DNA of 64,000 bases from CADEEN01 sp963751775 (GTDB lineage: Bacteria; Pseudomonadota; Gammaproteobacteria; Burkholderiales; Burkholderiaceae_C), in the NCBI GenBank assembly GCA_963751775.1, contig CAVVVW010000018.1, forward strand, positions 1 to 64,000, read 5' to 3'. Shown piece by piece: positions 1-8,785 of this stretch; the stretch's first letter is position 1; the number at the start of each line of letters is the position of its first letter. The notes below the pieces were generated by a model. That model did no database searches. It was not told the origin of the DNA and worked only from the letters and a program-made list of their open reading frames with translations. A program made the translations under genes and the position numbers.

Positions 1-35
1 CTCGTCTCCACCACTTGGTTCGATGGTACTTCCAT
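1..35 (-). CDS. Possible start of the next gene (nadA?), cut by window edge
   Basis: An ATG at 35-33 on the minus strand opens a frame that runs off the left edge, giving only about eleven residues beginning MEVPSNQVVET. It lies just downstream of nadC on the same strand. In many Burkholderiales nadC is next to quinolinate synthase nadA, which is the only reason for suggesting that identity. No Shine-Dalgarno is obvious and too little sequence is present to recognise a family. Confidence 0.25.
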   Translation of the reverse strand, partial: MEVPSNQVVET

Positions 36-83
36 TGCCCTGTCGCCGCGACGTGACACGGCCCCGGATGACCGCCTCGACCT

Positions 84-948
84 TCAGCCGATGACCCGCA
101 TCGACAGATCGATCGCCTGCACGTCCTTGGTCAGCTTGCCGACCGAGATGCGATCGACACCGGTGGCGGCGAACTCGCGAATGCTGGCCAGATCCACGCC
201 GCCCGAGATCTCGAGCAGCGCGCGGCCGGCATTCAAGGCCACTGCGCGGCGCATGTCTTCGAGCGAGAAGTCGTCGATCAGCACGTTTGTCGCACCGGCA
301 TCGAGTGCCTGCTGCAATTCAACCAGGTTCTCGACTTCGATCTGAATGCCCACGCCGGCGTCGAGCGCTCGCGCCGCGATCAGCGCCGCAGCAATGCTTC
401 CCGCCGCAGCGATGTGGTTTTCCTTGATCAGGATGCCGTCCCACAATGCCATGCGATGGTTGTGCCCGCCCCCGACGCGCACGGCGTACTTCTGTGCCTG
501 CCGCAAGCCGGGCAGCGTCTTTCGCGTGTCCAGCACCACGCAGCCCTTGGGATTGGGCGACACACCGTCGATCGCCTGCACGTAGCGCCGCGTCACGCTC
601 GCCACGCCCGACAGCAATTGCAGAAAGTTCAGCGCCGGCCGCTCGGCGCTGAGCAGCGCTCGCGCATCGCTGTCGATGCGGCAGACCACCGTGTCGGCAG
701 CCACGGCGGCGCCCTCGGCCACCGTCCATTCGACACTGGCACCGCTGTCCAGGGCCTTTATGCAGCCGTCGAACCAGGGTCGACCGCAGATCACCGCGGC
801 CTGCTTGGCCACGACTTGCGCACGCACTGGTTGCCCTGTGCGCACCAGTTGCGCTGTCCAGTCACCCCGGCCGATGTCCTCCATCAATGCGTCGTGCACG
901 TTGCGTGCAATGGCTTGTTCCAGGCTTTCGTTGTGATCGAAGGTGCAT
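84..948 (-). CDS. nadC: Nicotinate-nucleotide pyrophosphorylase (quinolinate phosphoribosyltransferase)
   Basis: Cytosolic enzyme of de novo NAD synthesis: it decarboxylates quinolinate and joins it to PRPP to give nicotinate mononucleotide. The protein shows the family's DTRKTLPGLR stretch, a KENH motif, the ENL acidic strand and ISGGV/ISVGKLT phosphate-binding segments near the C terminus. The longest uninterrupted frame starts at a GTG at 899. That start leaves the N terminus short, and removing one C at 945 joins it to an ATG at 948 and gives a natural-looking start (MTFDHNESLEQAIARNV). I therefore place the start at 948 and treat 945 as a one-base insertion error. It is followed 48 bases downstream by a possible nadA start. 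Confidence 0.93.
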
Positions 949-1179
949 GGTCGGTGGCCGGCAGCTGGATTCGACCATCATTTCAACACCAAGCCGGGCG
1001 CGGGTCATCCTGGCTAGGGTGATGCCCCGAGGGCGACGAGCGGCCTATGCGATATATTCCCGGCCTTCGCAGCGCAGGTCGCTGCGATCGGATTTGGCAA
1101 TGTCGGCTGCTGCAATGGCCCAAAAGGCTGTTGGCATGCACACACAGCGTTCACGCAGCGCGACGTCTGGAGGATTGGT

Positions 1180-1851
1180 TTGAATTACGCCGAGCAACAA
1201 CGCGATCCCGCAAAGCACGCGGTCGGCATCGGCGTCGTCATCGTGATGCACCTCATACTGGGCTGGGCGTTGCTCAATGGCCTGGCGCGCACGGTGATCG
1301 ATGTCATCAAGGGTCCGATCGAGACCAAGATCATCGAAGAGACCAAGCCGCCGCCACCGCCGCCGGAAAACCTGCCGCCGCCGCCCAAGTTTGCGCCGCC
1401 GCCGCCGAGCTTCGTGCCGCCGCCGGAGGTCGTGATCAATGCGCCGCCGACGCCGGCGCCGACAATCACCACGACAGCCATCGCACCGCCACCGACCGCG
1501 GTGGTGATCGCGCCGGCGCAGCCTGAAGCCCCACCCGCACCACCGCGCGTTGCCGCGCGCCCCGCGGTTGCCAATGCGAAGGATTGCGCGCCGGGCCTGA
1601 GGACTACCCCTGCTGCCGCGATCAAGGAAGATGCCACCGGCACCACGATCATTCGATTCTCGATCGATGCGACGGGCAAGTTGGCGGCGCCGACGTCGTC
1701 AAGTCGGCCGGCGCGTCGCGTGCGCACAAGGCACTCGACCGCGTGGCGCGTGCAAAGACTCAGCGAATGCAAGTTCAGGCCCGGCAACGATGAAAACGGC
1801 CGGCCGATCGGCGCCACGGTCGACGTCGAGTATGTCTGGAAGCTGAGCTGA
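1180..1851 (+). CDS. tonB: TonB energy-transducing protein (two compensating frameshifts)
   Basis: Inner-membrane anchored periplasmic protein that couples the ExbBD proton motor to outer-membrane TonB-dependent receptors. It has a short cytoplasmic N terminus, one membrane helix (about residues 14-32), a long proline-rich spacer (about 45-130) and a C-terminal TonB fold ending in VDVEYVWKLS. The start is a TTG at 1180, six bases after a GGAGGA box at 1169-1174. In the frame as written the middle of the C-terminal domain is garbled. A missing base near 1682 and an extra base near 1750 restore the expected GGADVVKSAG...LDRVA...QRLSECKF reading. It heads the exbB-exbD-exbD operon. Confidence 0.88.
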   Translation: MNYAEQQRDPAKHAVGIGVVIVMHLILGWALLNGLARTVIDVIKGPIETKIIEETKPPPPPPENLPPPPKFAPPPPSFVPPPEVVINAPPTPAPTITTTAIAPPPTAVVIAPAQPEAPPAPPRVAARPAVANAKDCAPGLRTTPAAAIKEDATGTTIIRFSIDATGKLAAPTSSSRPARRVRTRHSTAWRVQRLSECKFRPGNDENGRPIGATVDVEYVWKLS

Positions 1852-1934
1852 CGCACGCTGTCGCCTGTCCAGCTCAAGTCTTCATTTACCAGCGCGGCTC
1901 AAATAACCACGCGCGTCCGTTCACTGGAGGAACC

Positions 1935-2784
1935 ATGCCCTTTTACAAACTTGCCCGCGCGCCATTCGTTGCCGCGTTGATCGCCCTGGCCAGCGTGGCC
2001 TCGGGCCTGCCCGGCACCGCACTGGCCCAGGCGTCGGCGCCCGCTGCCGACGCCGCAGCGCCGGCCGCTGCGCCGGCGCCCGTCGCCGCCCGCGCCGGTG
2101 ACGGCGCCGACGATCTCCAAGGAATCCGTCGCCAACCCCTATGGCTTGAATGCGCTCTGGGCGCAGGGCGACTTCGTCTCCCGCTTCACGCTGATCATCC
2201 TGGCCATCATGTCGATGGGCAGCTGGTACATCATCTTCACCAAGCTGTACGAGCAGAGCAAGCTGATTCGCAGCGCCAAGACCGCCGGCCAGAGCTTCTG
2301 GACGGCCGGCTCGATCAAGAAGGGCGCCGACGGCCTGCACGAGACCAGTGCCTACCGCTACATCGCCGAGAGCGGGCTCAAGGCCAGCGACCACCATGAG
2401 GGCACGCTGGTCGAGACCATCGACAAGCACACCTGGATCAGCATGAGCATCCAGCGCGCGGTCGACAACATCCAGAGCCGGCTGCAGGACGGCCTGTCGT
2501 TCCTGGCCACGGTGGGCTCGACGGCGCCGTTCGTCGGCCTGTTCGGCACGGTCTGGGGCATCTACCATGCGCTGACCGCGATCGGCGTCTCGGGCCAGGC
2601 CTCGATCGACAAGGTGGCCGGCCCGGTCGGCGAGGCGCTGATCATGACCGCCTTCGGCCTGGCCGTCGCCGTGCCCGCGGTGATGGGCTACAACTGGCTG
2701 ATCCGCCGCAACAAGGGTGCGATGGAGGGCGTGCGCGCATTCTCTGGCGACGTGCTCAACGTGCTGCTGGCCGGAAAGCGCTGA
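1935..2784 (+). CDS. exbB: ExbB, MotA/TolQ/ExbB proton channel subunit (frameshifted near the signal peptide)
   Basis: Membrane component of the TonB-ExbB-ExbD motor. It opens with a GGAGGA box at 1926-1931 and an ATG at 1935, then a cleavable-looking signal sequence (hydrophobic to about residue 32, ending ALAQ) and an Ala/Pro linker. The channel core follows in the next frame: a first helix around SMGSWYIIFTKLYEQ, then the conserved TVGSTAPFVGLFGTVWGI and AFGLAVAVPAVMGYNWL helices. The frame change lies near 2085, where a run of three C should probably be two. An ExbB with an extra N-terminal signal region is usual in Burkholderiales and Xanthomonas-type TonB operons. Confidence 0.92.
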
Positions 2785-2819
2785 GCACTGCACCCGCACG
2801 ATCAGCGAGGACACTGCCC

Positions 2820-3257
2820 ATGGCCATGAACATCGCCTCGGAAGACGGCGACGAAGAGGAGTTGAACTCCACCATCAACACGACGCCGCTGGTCGACGTG
2901 ATGCTGGTGTTGTTGATCATCTTCCTGATCACGATTCCGGTGGTCACGCAGAGCATCAAGCTCGAACTGCCAAAGGAGCGCAACGTCCCGACGCAGACCA
3001 AGCCCGAGAACATCGTCATCGCGGTCAACCGCGATGGCGAGGTGTACTGGGGCATGGAGCGGCTGCCCGACATCGAGACACTGGTCACGCGGCTCAAGCT
3101 GGAGGCCGTCAAGGAGCCGCAGCCCGAGGTGCACATCCGCGGCGACGGCGAGGTGCGCTACGAATCGGTCGGCCGCGTCGTCGTGGCCTGCCAGCGCGCC
3201 GGCATCATGAAGGTCGGCTTCATCACCGAGCCGCCGCCCGGCCCGGTCACGCGCTGA
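2820..3257 (+). CDS. exbD: ExbD biopolymer transport protein (first copy)
   Basis: Single-pass inner-membrane protein of the TonB motor with a periplasmic C-terminal domain. The 145-residue protein has a short acidic N terminus and then a helix containing TTPLVDVMLVLLIIFLIT. The aspartate at about residue 26 matches the proton-carrying Asp25 of E. coli ExbD. It lies 35 bases after exbB and 13 bases before a second exbD, so these are almost certainly one transcript. Length is normal for the family. Confidence 0.93.
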   Translation: MAMNIASEDGDEEELNSTINTTPLVDVMLVLLIIFLITIPVVTQSIKLELPKERNVPTQTKPENIVIAVNRDGEVYWGMERLPDIETLVTRLKLEAVKEPQPEVHIRGDGEVRYESVGRVVVACQRAGIMKVGFITEPPPGPVTR

Positions 3258-3270
3258 GGAGCACGACACG

Positions 3271-3693
3271 ATGTCAATGCAAGTAGGCTCCGCCGGCGGC
3301 GAAGACGCGCCGATGATCGAGATGAACATGACGCCGCTGATCGACGTCATGCTGGTGCTGTTGATCATGTTCATCATCACCATTCCGATCCAGACCCACG
3401 CGGTCAAGATGAACATGCCGATCCCGAGCAACGTGCAGCCCAAGGAGCCGCGCCCGCCGATCCGCATCGACATCGATTTCGACGGCACCATCGGCTGGAA
3501 CGGCGTGGCGGTGACGCCCGACGAATTGCAGGGCAAGCTGCGCGAGGTGGCCGCCGAGGCCGACCAGCAGGAAGTGCACCTGCGCCCGAACAAGCTGGTG
3601 ACCTACAAGAGCGTGGCCTTCGTGATGGCCAGCGCACAGCGACTGGGTGTGGTCAAGATCGGCCTGGTCGGCAACGAACAATTCATGAACTGA
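3271..3693 (+). CDS. exbD: ExbD biopolymer transport protein (second copy)
   Basis: A second, clearly diverged ExbD of 140 residues. The membrane helix MTPLIDVMLVLLIMFIIT carries the conserved aspartate at about residue 25, followed by a periplasmic domain. Paired exbD genes behind one exbB are known from Xanthomonas (exbD1/exbD2), where the second copy has a specialised role; whether that holds here is inference. The start ATG at 3271 follows a GAGGAGCACGACACG stretch. The next gene begins one base after its stop. Confidence 0.92.
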   Translation: MSMQVGSAGGEDAPMIEMNMTPLIDVMLVLLIMFIITIPIQTHAVKMNMPIPSNVQPKEPRPPIRIDIDFDGTIGWNGVAVTPDELQGKLREVAAEADQQEVHLRPNKLVTYKSVAFVMASAQRLGVVKIGLVGNEQFMN

Positions 3694-3694
3694 C

Positions 3695-4912
3695 ATGCGA
3701 TCGACGATCCGCCTTCTGACCGCGGCACTGCTCGCCGCCTGCCTGGTGAGCGTGGCGCTGGCCCAGGGCGTGCGCCCCGAAGTCGGCAAGCCGCTGCAAC
3801 AGGCGAGCGACCTGCTCAAGGCCGGCAAGGCCAAGGAGGCGCTGGCCAGGGTGTACGAGGCCGACGCCGTCAGCGGCAAGACGCCGACCGAGCAGTTGAT
3901 GATCGACCGCATGAAGGGCTCCGCTGCGCAGCGCGCCGGAGACGTCGCCGTGGCCATTGCTGCCTTCGAGGGGATCATGGCATCGGGCCGCCTGGCCGGT
4001 GGCGAGCAGGCGCAGGTGGCCGAGTCGCTGGCATTTGCGTACTCGCAGCAGAAGAACTGGGCCAAGACCACCGAGTGGGTCAATCGTGCGCGCGCGGCCG
4101 GCGGCAACAGCGCGCAGCTGAACCAGTTGAGCGCCTACGTGCAATCGCAGAGCGGCGACTACGCGCAGATCTTCAAGGACGCGCAGGCCCAGGTCGACGC
4201 CGCCGAGGCCGCGGGGCGCAGGCCGGCCGAGGACGACCTGCTGCGCATGGCCGATGCAGCCAAGCGCGTGAACAACCACGGCGCCTATTCGCACGCGCTC
4301 GACAGCCTGGTGATGAACTACCCGAAGAAGGAATACTGGAACGCGCACCTGGCGAGCATCCAGCGCAAGCCCGGGTTCGCCGACCGGCTGAGCCTGGACG
4401 TGATGCGTCTGAAGTTCGCCAACGGCCTGATCAGCAAGACCGACGAGTACATGGAAATGACGCAGCTGGCGCTGCAGGCCGGCTTTCCGGTCGAGGCCAG
4501 GACCATCGTCGACAAGGGCTTTGCGGCGGGCGCCTTGGGCACGGGCGAGCAGGCCGAGCGCCACAAGCGACTGAAGGATCTGGTCGTCAAGCAGCAGGCC
4601 GAGAGCGCAGCCGGCATCGCCCAGGCCGCGACCGACGCCGCCGCCATGAGCGAAGGCAACGAGTTGGTCAAGGTCGGCACGGTGTACGCCTCGATGGGCC
4701 AGTTCGACAAGGCCGTCGAGCTGATCGAGAAGGGCATCGCCAAGGGCAAGCTCAAGCGCCCCGACGACGCCAAGCTGCGCCTGGCCCTGGCCCTGGCGCA
4801 ATCGCCGAAGACGCGGGCCAAGGGCCTGCAGATGTTGCGCACGGTGAATGGCAACGACGGCACTTCCGACGTGGCCAAGCTGTACGCCGTGGTGGTGCAG
4901 CAGCAGGGCTGA
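3695..4912 (+). CDS. Secreted TPR-repeat protein of the TonB operon
   Basis: 405 residues with a signal peptide (hydrophobic core about residues 6-20, cleavage after ALAQG). The rest is helical, TPR-like sequence, with repeated Ala/Leu/Gly spacing such as LLKAGKAKEALARVYEAD and the C-terminal MGQFDKAVELIEKGIAKG. The start ATG is one base after the exbD stop, so it is translated as part of the TonB-ExbB-ExbD operon. A periplasmic adaptor or scaffold role for the TonB machinery is plausible from context. No catalytic motif is visible and I do not assign a function. Confidence 0.8.
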   Translation: MRSTIRLLTAALLAACLVSVALAQGVRPEVGKPLQQASDLLKAGKAKEALARVYEADAVSGKTPTEQLMIDRMKGSAAQRAGDVAVAIAAFEGIMASGRLAGGEQAQVAESLAFAYSQQKNWAKTTEWVNRARAAGGNSAQLNQLSAYVQSQSGDYAQIFKDAQAQVDAAEAAGRRPAEDDLLRMADAAKRVNNHGAYSHALDSLVMNYPKKEYWNAHLASIQRKPGFADRLSLDVMRLKFANGLISKTDEYMEMTQLALQAGFPVEARTIVDKGFAAGALGTGEQAERHKRLKDLVVKQQAESAAGIAQAATDAAAMSEGNELVKVGTVYASMGQFDKAVELIEKGIAKGKLKRPDDAKLRLALALAQSPKTRAKGLQMLRTVNGNDGTSDVAKLYAVVVQQQG

Positions 4913-4956
4913 GAGCCGCGCAGACCCGCGCGTGGCGGCTGCATAGAATCGCCGCC

Positions 4957-5931
4957 ATGCACACCGGCCTGCCCGATTTCGCCGCAGACCTCGGGGCCGG
5001 CGTCTTCACCATCGACACCGGGTTTCACCGCCCGCGCTTCGACGCGGCCTACCTCGTCGTCCACAACCGCCGCGCGGCCTTCATCGACACCGGCACCAAC
5101 CATGCCGTGCCGCGCCTGCTGGCGGCGCTGGACGCGGCCGGATTGCCGCGCACCGCGGTCGACTTCGTGATCCCGACCCATGTGCACCTCGACCACGCCG
5201 GCGGCGCGGGTCTGTTGATGCGCGAGCTGCCGGCGGCGACGATGGTGGTGCACCCGCGTGGCGCACCGCACATGATCGACCCCGGCGCCCTGGTGCAAGG
5301 TGCGCTGGCGGTCTACGGCGCGGCCGAGATGGAGCGCTCCTACGGCACCCCGGTCGGCGTCGATGCAGCGCGCGTGCGCGTCAGCCATGACGGCATGGAC
5401 CTGGTGCTCGGCGGCGACCGCGTGCTGCATCTGATCGACACCCCGGGCCACGCGCGGCATCATCATTGCATCTGGGATGCCACGACCCGCGGCTGGTTCT
5501 CCGGCGATACCTTCGGCTCGTCGTACCGCGAGTTCGACACCGCGCGCGGCGCCTGGATGTTCCCGAACACGGTGCCGGTGCAATTCGACCCGGCGGCCCT
5601 GCGCGCTTCGGTGCAGCGCCTGCTGTCGTTCGACCCGGCCTGCGTCTACGTCACGCACTTCGGCCGGCTGGCTGACGTGCCGCGGCTGGCGACGCGCGTT
5701 CTCGCCATGCTCGCCGCGATGGTGGCCGTCGGCCTGCGCGAACGCGACGCGCCCGAGCGCCACGCCACGCTCAAGCGTGAGTTGGCGGCGCTCTACTCGG
5801 CCAGCCTGGCCGAGCACGGCGTCGACCTGGCGTGCGACCCGTTGGCACTGCTGGCGATGGACGTCGAACTCAATGCGCAGGGCATGGCCGGGTGGCTGGA
5901 CCGCGAAGCGAACAAGGAAGCCAAGTCATGA
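4957..5931 (+). CDS. Metallo-beta-lactamase-fold hydrolase
   Basis: 324 residues. The zinc-ligand motif THVHLDHAGG (HxHxDH) falls near residues 70-80, with a further GHARHHH and SGDTFGS pattern, so both metal sites look intact. The fold covers glyoxalase II-like thioesterases, lactonases and many others, and the substrate cannot be read from sequence. The ATG at 4957 lacks a Shine-Dalgarno but has a TAGAAT hexamer at 4944-4949, seven bases upstream, suggesting a leaderless transcript. Its stop overlaps the ATG of the following SDR gene (ATGA), implying coupled translation. Confidence 0.88.
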   Translation: MHTGLPDFAADLGAGVFTIDTGFHRPRFDAAYLVVHNRRAAFIDTGTNHAVPRLLAALDAAGLPRTAVDFVIPTHVHLDHAGGAGLLMRELPAATMVVHPRGAPHMIDPGALVQGALAVYGAAEMERSYGTPVGVDAARVRVSHDGMDLVLGGDRVLHLIDTPGHARHHHCIWDATTRGWFSGDTFGSSYREFDTARGAWMFPNTVPVQFDPAALRASVQRLLSFDPACVYVTHFGRLADVPRLATRVLAMLAAMVAVGLRERDAPERHATLKRELAALYSASLAEHGVDLACDPLALLAMDVELNAQGMAGWLDREANKEAKS

Positions 5932-6713
5932 GCAACGACATCCGCTTTGGTCTCGGTGGACGCGTGATCGTGATCACCGGCGGCGCGCAGGGCATCGGCG
6001 AAGCCTGCGCGCGGCGACTGGTGGCCGACGGTGCGCGCGTTGCGCTGTGGGACGTGGACGATGCGCGAGGCAGCGCGCTGGCCGCGTCGCTCGTTGCCGG
6101 CGGGGCTCGAGCGAGCTATTGCCACTGCAACGTCGCCAGCAAGGCCGACGTCGACGCCGCGCTGGCCGCCACGCTGGCGGCGATGGATCGGATCGACGGC
6201 CTGGTCAACAACGCCGGCATCTTCAAGTCCGCGCCATTCCTCGACATCAGCGAAGCCGACTGGGACGCCGTGATTGCGGTCAACCTGAAGGGCCACTTCC
6301 TGGTCGGCCAGGCGGTGGCGCGGCAGCTCGTTGCGCAGGGCGGCGGCGGCGCGATCGTCAACATGAGTTCGGTCAACGCGCGCCTCACGATCGCCAGCAT
6401 CGCCAGCTACAACGCCAGCAAGGGCGGCATCGACCAGCTGACGCGCGTGATGGCGCTGGCGCTGTCCGAGCACGGCATTCGCGTCAACGGCGTGGCGCCC
6501 GGCACCATCGCCACCGAACTCGCGGCCAAGGCCGTGCTGACGAGCGAAGAGGCCAAGGCCCGGATCCTGAGCCGCACACCGATGAAGCGCCTGGGCGAGC
6601 CGGCCGAAGTCGCCAACGTGGTGGCCTTCCTGCTCAGCGACGCGGCCAGCTACACGACCGGCGACACCGTGCTCGTCGATGGCGGGCGCATGACCTTGAA
6701 TTACGTCGTTTGA
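5928..6713 (+). CDS. Short-chain dehydrogenase/reductase (SDR family oxidoreductase)
   Basis: 261 residues, classical SDR length. Visible motifs are the TGGAQGIG dinucleotide-binding glycine loop (about residues 15-22), NNAG (about 90), the catalytic Ser region NMSSVNA, the YNASKGG Tyr-x3-Lys pair and the PG/TTGDTVLVDGG C-terminal signature of quinone or 3-oxoacyl-type SDRs. The substrate is unknown. The start overlaps the stop of the MBL hydrolase by ATGA and its own stop overlaps the next start (TTGA), so the three genes form a tightly coupled unit. Confidence 0.92.
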   Translation: MSNDIRFGLGGRVIVITGGAQGIGEACARRLVADGARVALWDVDDARGSALAASLVAGGARASYCHCNVASKADVDAALAATLAAMDRIDGLVNNAGIFKSAPFLDISEADWDAVIAVNLKGHFLVGQAVARQLVAQGGGGAIVNMSSVNARLTIASIASYNASKGGIDQLTRVMALALSEHGIRVNGVAPGTIATELAAKAVLTSEEAKARILSRTPMKRLGEPAEVANVVAFLLSDAASYTTGDTVLVDGGRMTLNYVV

Positions 6714-7285
6714 GCCTCGAAGCCTTCGCGGTCAGCACCGGCGTCGTCGCGCTCGGTGAGATGGGCGACAAGACGCAACTGCTGGCGCTGCTGCTGGCAG
6801 CGCGGTTTCGCGCGCCGCGGCCGATCATCCTGGGCATCCTGGTCGCGACGCTGGCCAACCACGCCCTGGCCGCCGCGCTCGGTGCCTGGCTGACGCAAAT
6901 GGTCGATCCGCTTTGGCTGCGCTGGGGCCTGGGCTTGTCGTTCATCGCGGTGGCGCTGTGGATGCTGGTGCCCGACCAGGTCGACGCCAACGCCGAGGGC
7001 GTCGAGCGCTCGCATCTGGGCGTCTTCGGCGTCACGGTCGTCGCCTTCTTCCTGGCCGAGATGGGCGACAAGACCCAGATCGCCACCGTCATGCTCGCCG
7101 CGCGCTACCAGGCGCTGGTGACGGTCACCGCCGGCACCACGCTGGGCATGATGATCGCCAACGTGCCCGCCGTGCTGCTCGGCAACAAGGCGGTCACGTT
7201 CGTGCCGATCGCCTGGGTGCACCGCATCGCGGCCGCGGTGTTCGCAGCCATCGGCGTGCTCGTGCTGGCAGGAGCCGGCACGTAG
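6710..7285 (+). CDS. TMEM165/GDT1 family cation transporter (UPF0016)
   Basis: 191-residue integral membrane protein with two homologous halves. Each carries the family signature E-x-G-D-[KR]-[ST], seen here twice as EMGDKTQ (about residues 15 and 118), with six predicted helices. Members export Mn2+ (bacterial MneA/MntX types) or exchange Ca2+/Mn2+ for protons. Manganese homeostasis is the likeliest role but is inference. I choose the TTG at 6710, which overlaps the SDR stop. The protein then begins right before the first EMGDKT helix, as in the family. Confidence 0.9.
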   Translation: MSLEAFAVSTGVVALGEMGDKTQLLALLLAARFRAPRPIILGILVATLANHALAAALGAWLTQMVDPLWLRWGLGLSFIAVALWMLVPDQVDANAEGVERSHLGVFGVTVVAFFLAEMGDKTQIATVMLAARYQALVTVTAGTTLGMMIANVPAVLLGNKAVTFVPIAWVHRIAAAVFAAIGVLVLAGAGT

Positions 7286-7300
7286 ATTTATGCTCTGCAC

Positions 7301-7789
7301 GTGAACGCACCACCCACCCTGCTCCCCCTGCAAGGCGGCTGCCTGTGCGGCCAGGTGCGCTACCACGCCGCGCCCGACCACCGCGACGGCTACTACTGCC
7401 ACTGCCGCATGTGCCAGCTGGCCTTCGGCAATACCCGCGCCGCGTACCTCAACCTGCGCAAGGCCGAGGTCCAGTGGCAGAGCGCACCCGCCTACTTCGC
7501 CTCGTCGAAGATCGCGCGCCGTGGCTTCTGCGGCCACTGCGGCACGCCGCTGTCGTTCGAATTCCTCGACAGCGAGCGCATGGATCTGTCGGTCGGCAGC
7601 CTCGACGATCCGTCGCTGATCAAGCCGAGCGAACATTTCGCAGTCGAGTCGCGCCTTGCCGCGTGGCACGCGCCCGACGGCCTGCCCGAGACGCGACTCG
7701 ACGCCAACCCGCGCATCGTGCAGCGCTGGCGCGACGCCTATGGCGCTGACGTGGTTCCCGGCCTCGCCGCCACGCGGGGCACACCGTGA
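7301..7789 (+). CDS. GFA (glutathione-dependent formaldehyde-activating/CENP-V fold) family protein
   Basis: 162 residues with the family's cysteine pattern. GGCLCGQVRY is near residue 15, CHCRMCQ near 33-39 and FCGHCGTPL near 76-84, forming two zinc sites. Most family members have unknown substrates and the formaldehyde function is not general. The GTG start at 7301 has a TATGCT hexamer six bases upstream and no Shine-Dalgarno. Its stop overlaps the GTG of the following thioesterase. Confidence 0.9.
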   Translation: MNAPPTLLPLQGGCLCGQVRYHAAPDHRDGYYCHCRMCQLAFGNTRAAYLNLRKAEVQWQSAPAYFASSKIARRGFCGHCGTPLSFEFLDSERMDLSVGSLDDPSLIKPSEHFAVESRLAAWHAPDGLPETRLDANPRIVQRWRDAYGADVVPGLAATRGTP

Positions 7790-8355
7790 CGGCCGATCGC
7801 CTGGCGCAGTGGCAGGCCGAGGAAGCCGCGGTGCGCGCGCGCCAGACCCGCCCCGCCGGCGTCATCGCGCCGGCGGACGCCATCGGCCGGCCCGGCCTGG
7901 ACGTGCTGCGCGACCTGATCGACGGCCGCCTGCCCGCAGCGCCGATCGCCGAAGTGTTGGACTTCATATTGCTGCACGTGGCACCGGGCGAAGCGGTGTT
8001 CCAGGGTCGCCCGGGCCCGCGCTTCATGAACCCGATGGGTGGCCTGCATGGCGGCTGGTACGCCACCCTGCTCGACTCGGCCCTCGGCTGCGCGGTGCAC
8101 ACGACGATGCAGCCGGGCCGCGCCTACACCACGCTGGAGTTGAAGCTGAACCTGGTGCGCGCGATCGGGCCCGACGTGCCGCTGGTGCGCGCCGAAGGCC
8201 GCACCATTCACGTCGGCCGCCAGACGGCCACCGCCGAAGGCAGGCTGGTCGGCCCCGACGGCAAGCTCTACGCCCACGCCAGCACCACCTGCCTGATCTT
8301 CGACCTGCCCTGCGCGTGCGGCCGGCTGACGCAGGCGCCACAATCAGCACCATGA
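7786..8355 (+). CDS. PaaI-family hot-dog thioesterase
   Basis: 189 residues. The hot-dog signature FMNPMGGLHGGWYATLLDSALGCA (quoted here in two parts, FMNPMGGLHGGW and YATLLDSALGCA) is characteristic of PaaI/YdiI-like acyl-CoA thioesterases. A divergent N-terminal extension of about 60 residues is predicted helical. It probably hydrolyses an acyl- or aryl-CoA in the cytosol, but the substrate is unknown. The start overlaps the GFA stop (GTGA) and its C terminus overlaps the gloA start by four bases. Confidence 0.88.
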   Translation: MTADRLAQWQAEEAAVRARQTRPAGVIAPADAIGRPGLDVLRDLIDGRLPAAPIAEVLDFILLHVAPGEAVFQGRPGPRFMNPMGGLHGGWYATLLDSALGCAVHTTMQPGRAYTTLELKLNLVRAIGPDVPLVRAEGRTIHVGRQTATAEGRLVGPDGKLYAHASTTCLIFDLPCACGRLTQAPQSAP

Positions 8356-8783
8356 AATACCTGCATACCATGGTCCGCGTGACCGACATCGAAACATCGC
8401 TGCGCTTTTACCGCGACGCACTCGGGCTCGAACTGCTCTCGCGCAAGGACAACGAGGCCGGGCGCTTCACGCTGGTCTTTCTGGCCGCGCCGGGCGACCC
8501 CGACGCGCAGGTCGAGCTGACCTACAACTGGCCCGCCGACGGTGTCGGCGAGGTCTACGGCGGCGGGCGCAACTTCGGCCACCTGGCCTACGCGGTCGAC
8601 GACATCTACGCCGCCTGCCGGCGCTTGATGGACCATGGCGTGACCATCAACCGGCCGCCACGCGACGGCCGCATGGCCTTCGTGCGCTCGCCCGACAACA
8701 TCTCGATCGAATTGCTGCAGGCCGGGCCGGCGCTCGCGCCGGCCGAACCCTGGTCGTCGATGCCCAACGTCGGCGCCTGGTAG
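8352..8783 (+). CDS. gloA: Lactoylglutathione lyase (glyoxalase I)
   Basis: 143 residues, single-domain vicinal-oxygen-chelate enzyme converting the methylglyoxal-glutathione hemithioacetal to S-lactoylglutathione. The start KYLHTMVRV gives the first metal His and ELTYNW the Glu. NFGHLAYAVDD supplies the second His, and ISIELLQ the final Glu. The motifs are in the order and spacing of nickel-type bacterial GloA. The ATG at 8352 has a CACAAT hexamer at 8339-8344 and no Shine-Dalgarno, although the gene also overlaps the preceding thioesterase. Confidence 0.95.
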   Translation: MKYLHTMVRVTDIETSLRFYRDALGLELLSRKDNEAGRFTLVFLAAPGDPDAQVELTYNWPADGVGEVYGGGRNFGHLAYAVDDIYAACRRLMDHGVTINRPPRDGRMAFVRSPDNISIELLQAGPALAPAEPWSSMPNVGAW

Positions 8784-8785
8784 CC

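Noticed and set aside
1320..1570. CCG-rich repeats in the tonB region as a DNA-level repeat element.
   Set aside because: They encode the proline-rich periplasmic spacer of TonB and need no other explanation.
1935..2784. Programmed ribosomal frameshifting as an explanation for broken genes such as exbB, argF and purL.
   Set aside because: The break sites share no slippery heptamer or downstream structure, occur in unrelated genes, and go in both directions. Sequence error is simpler.
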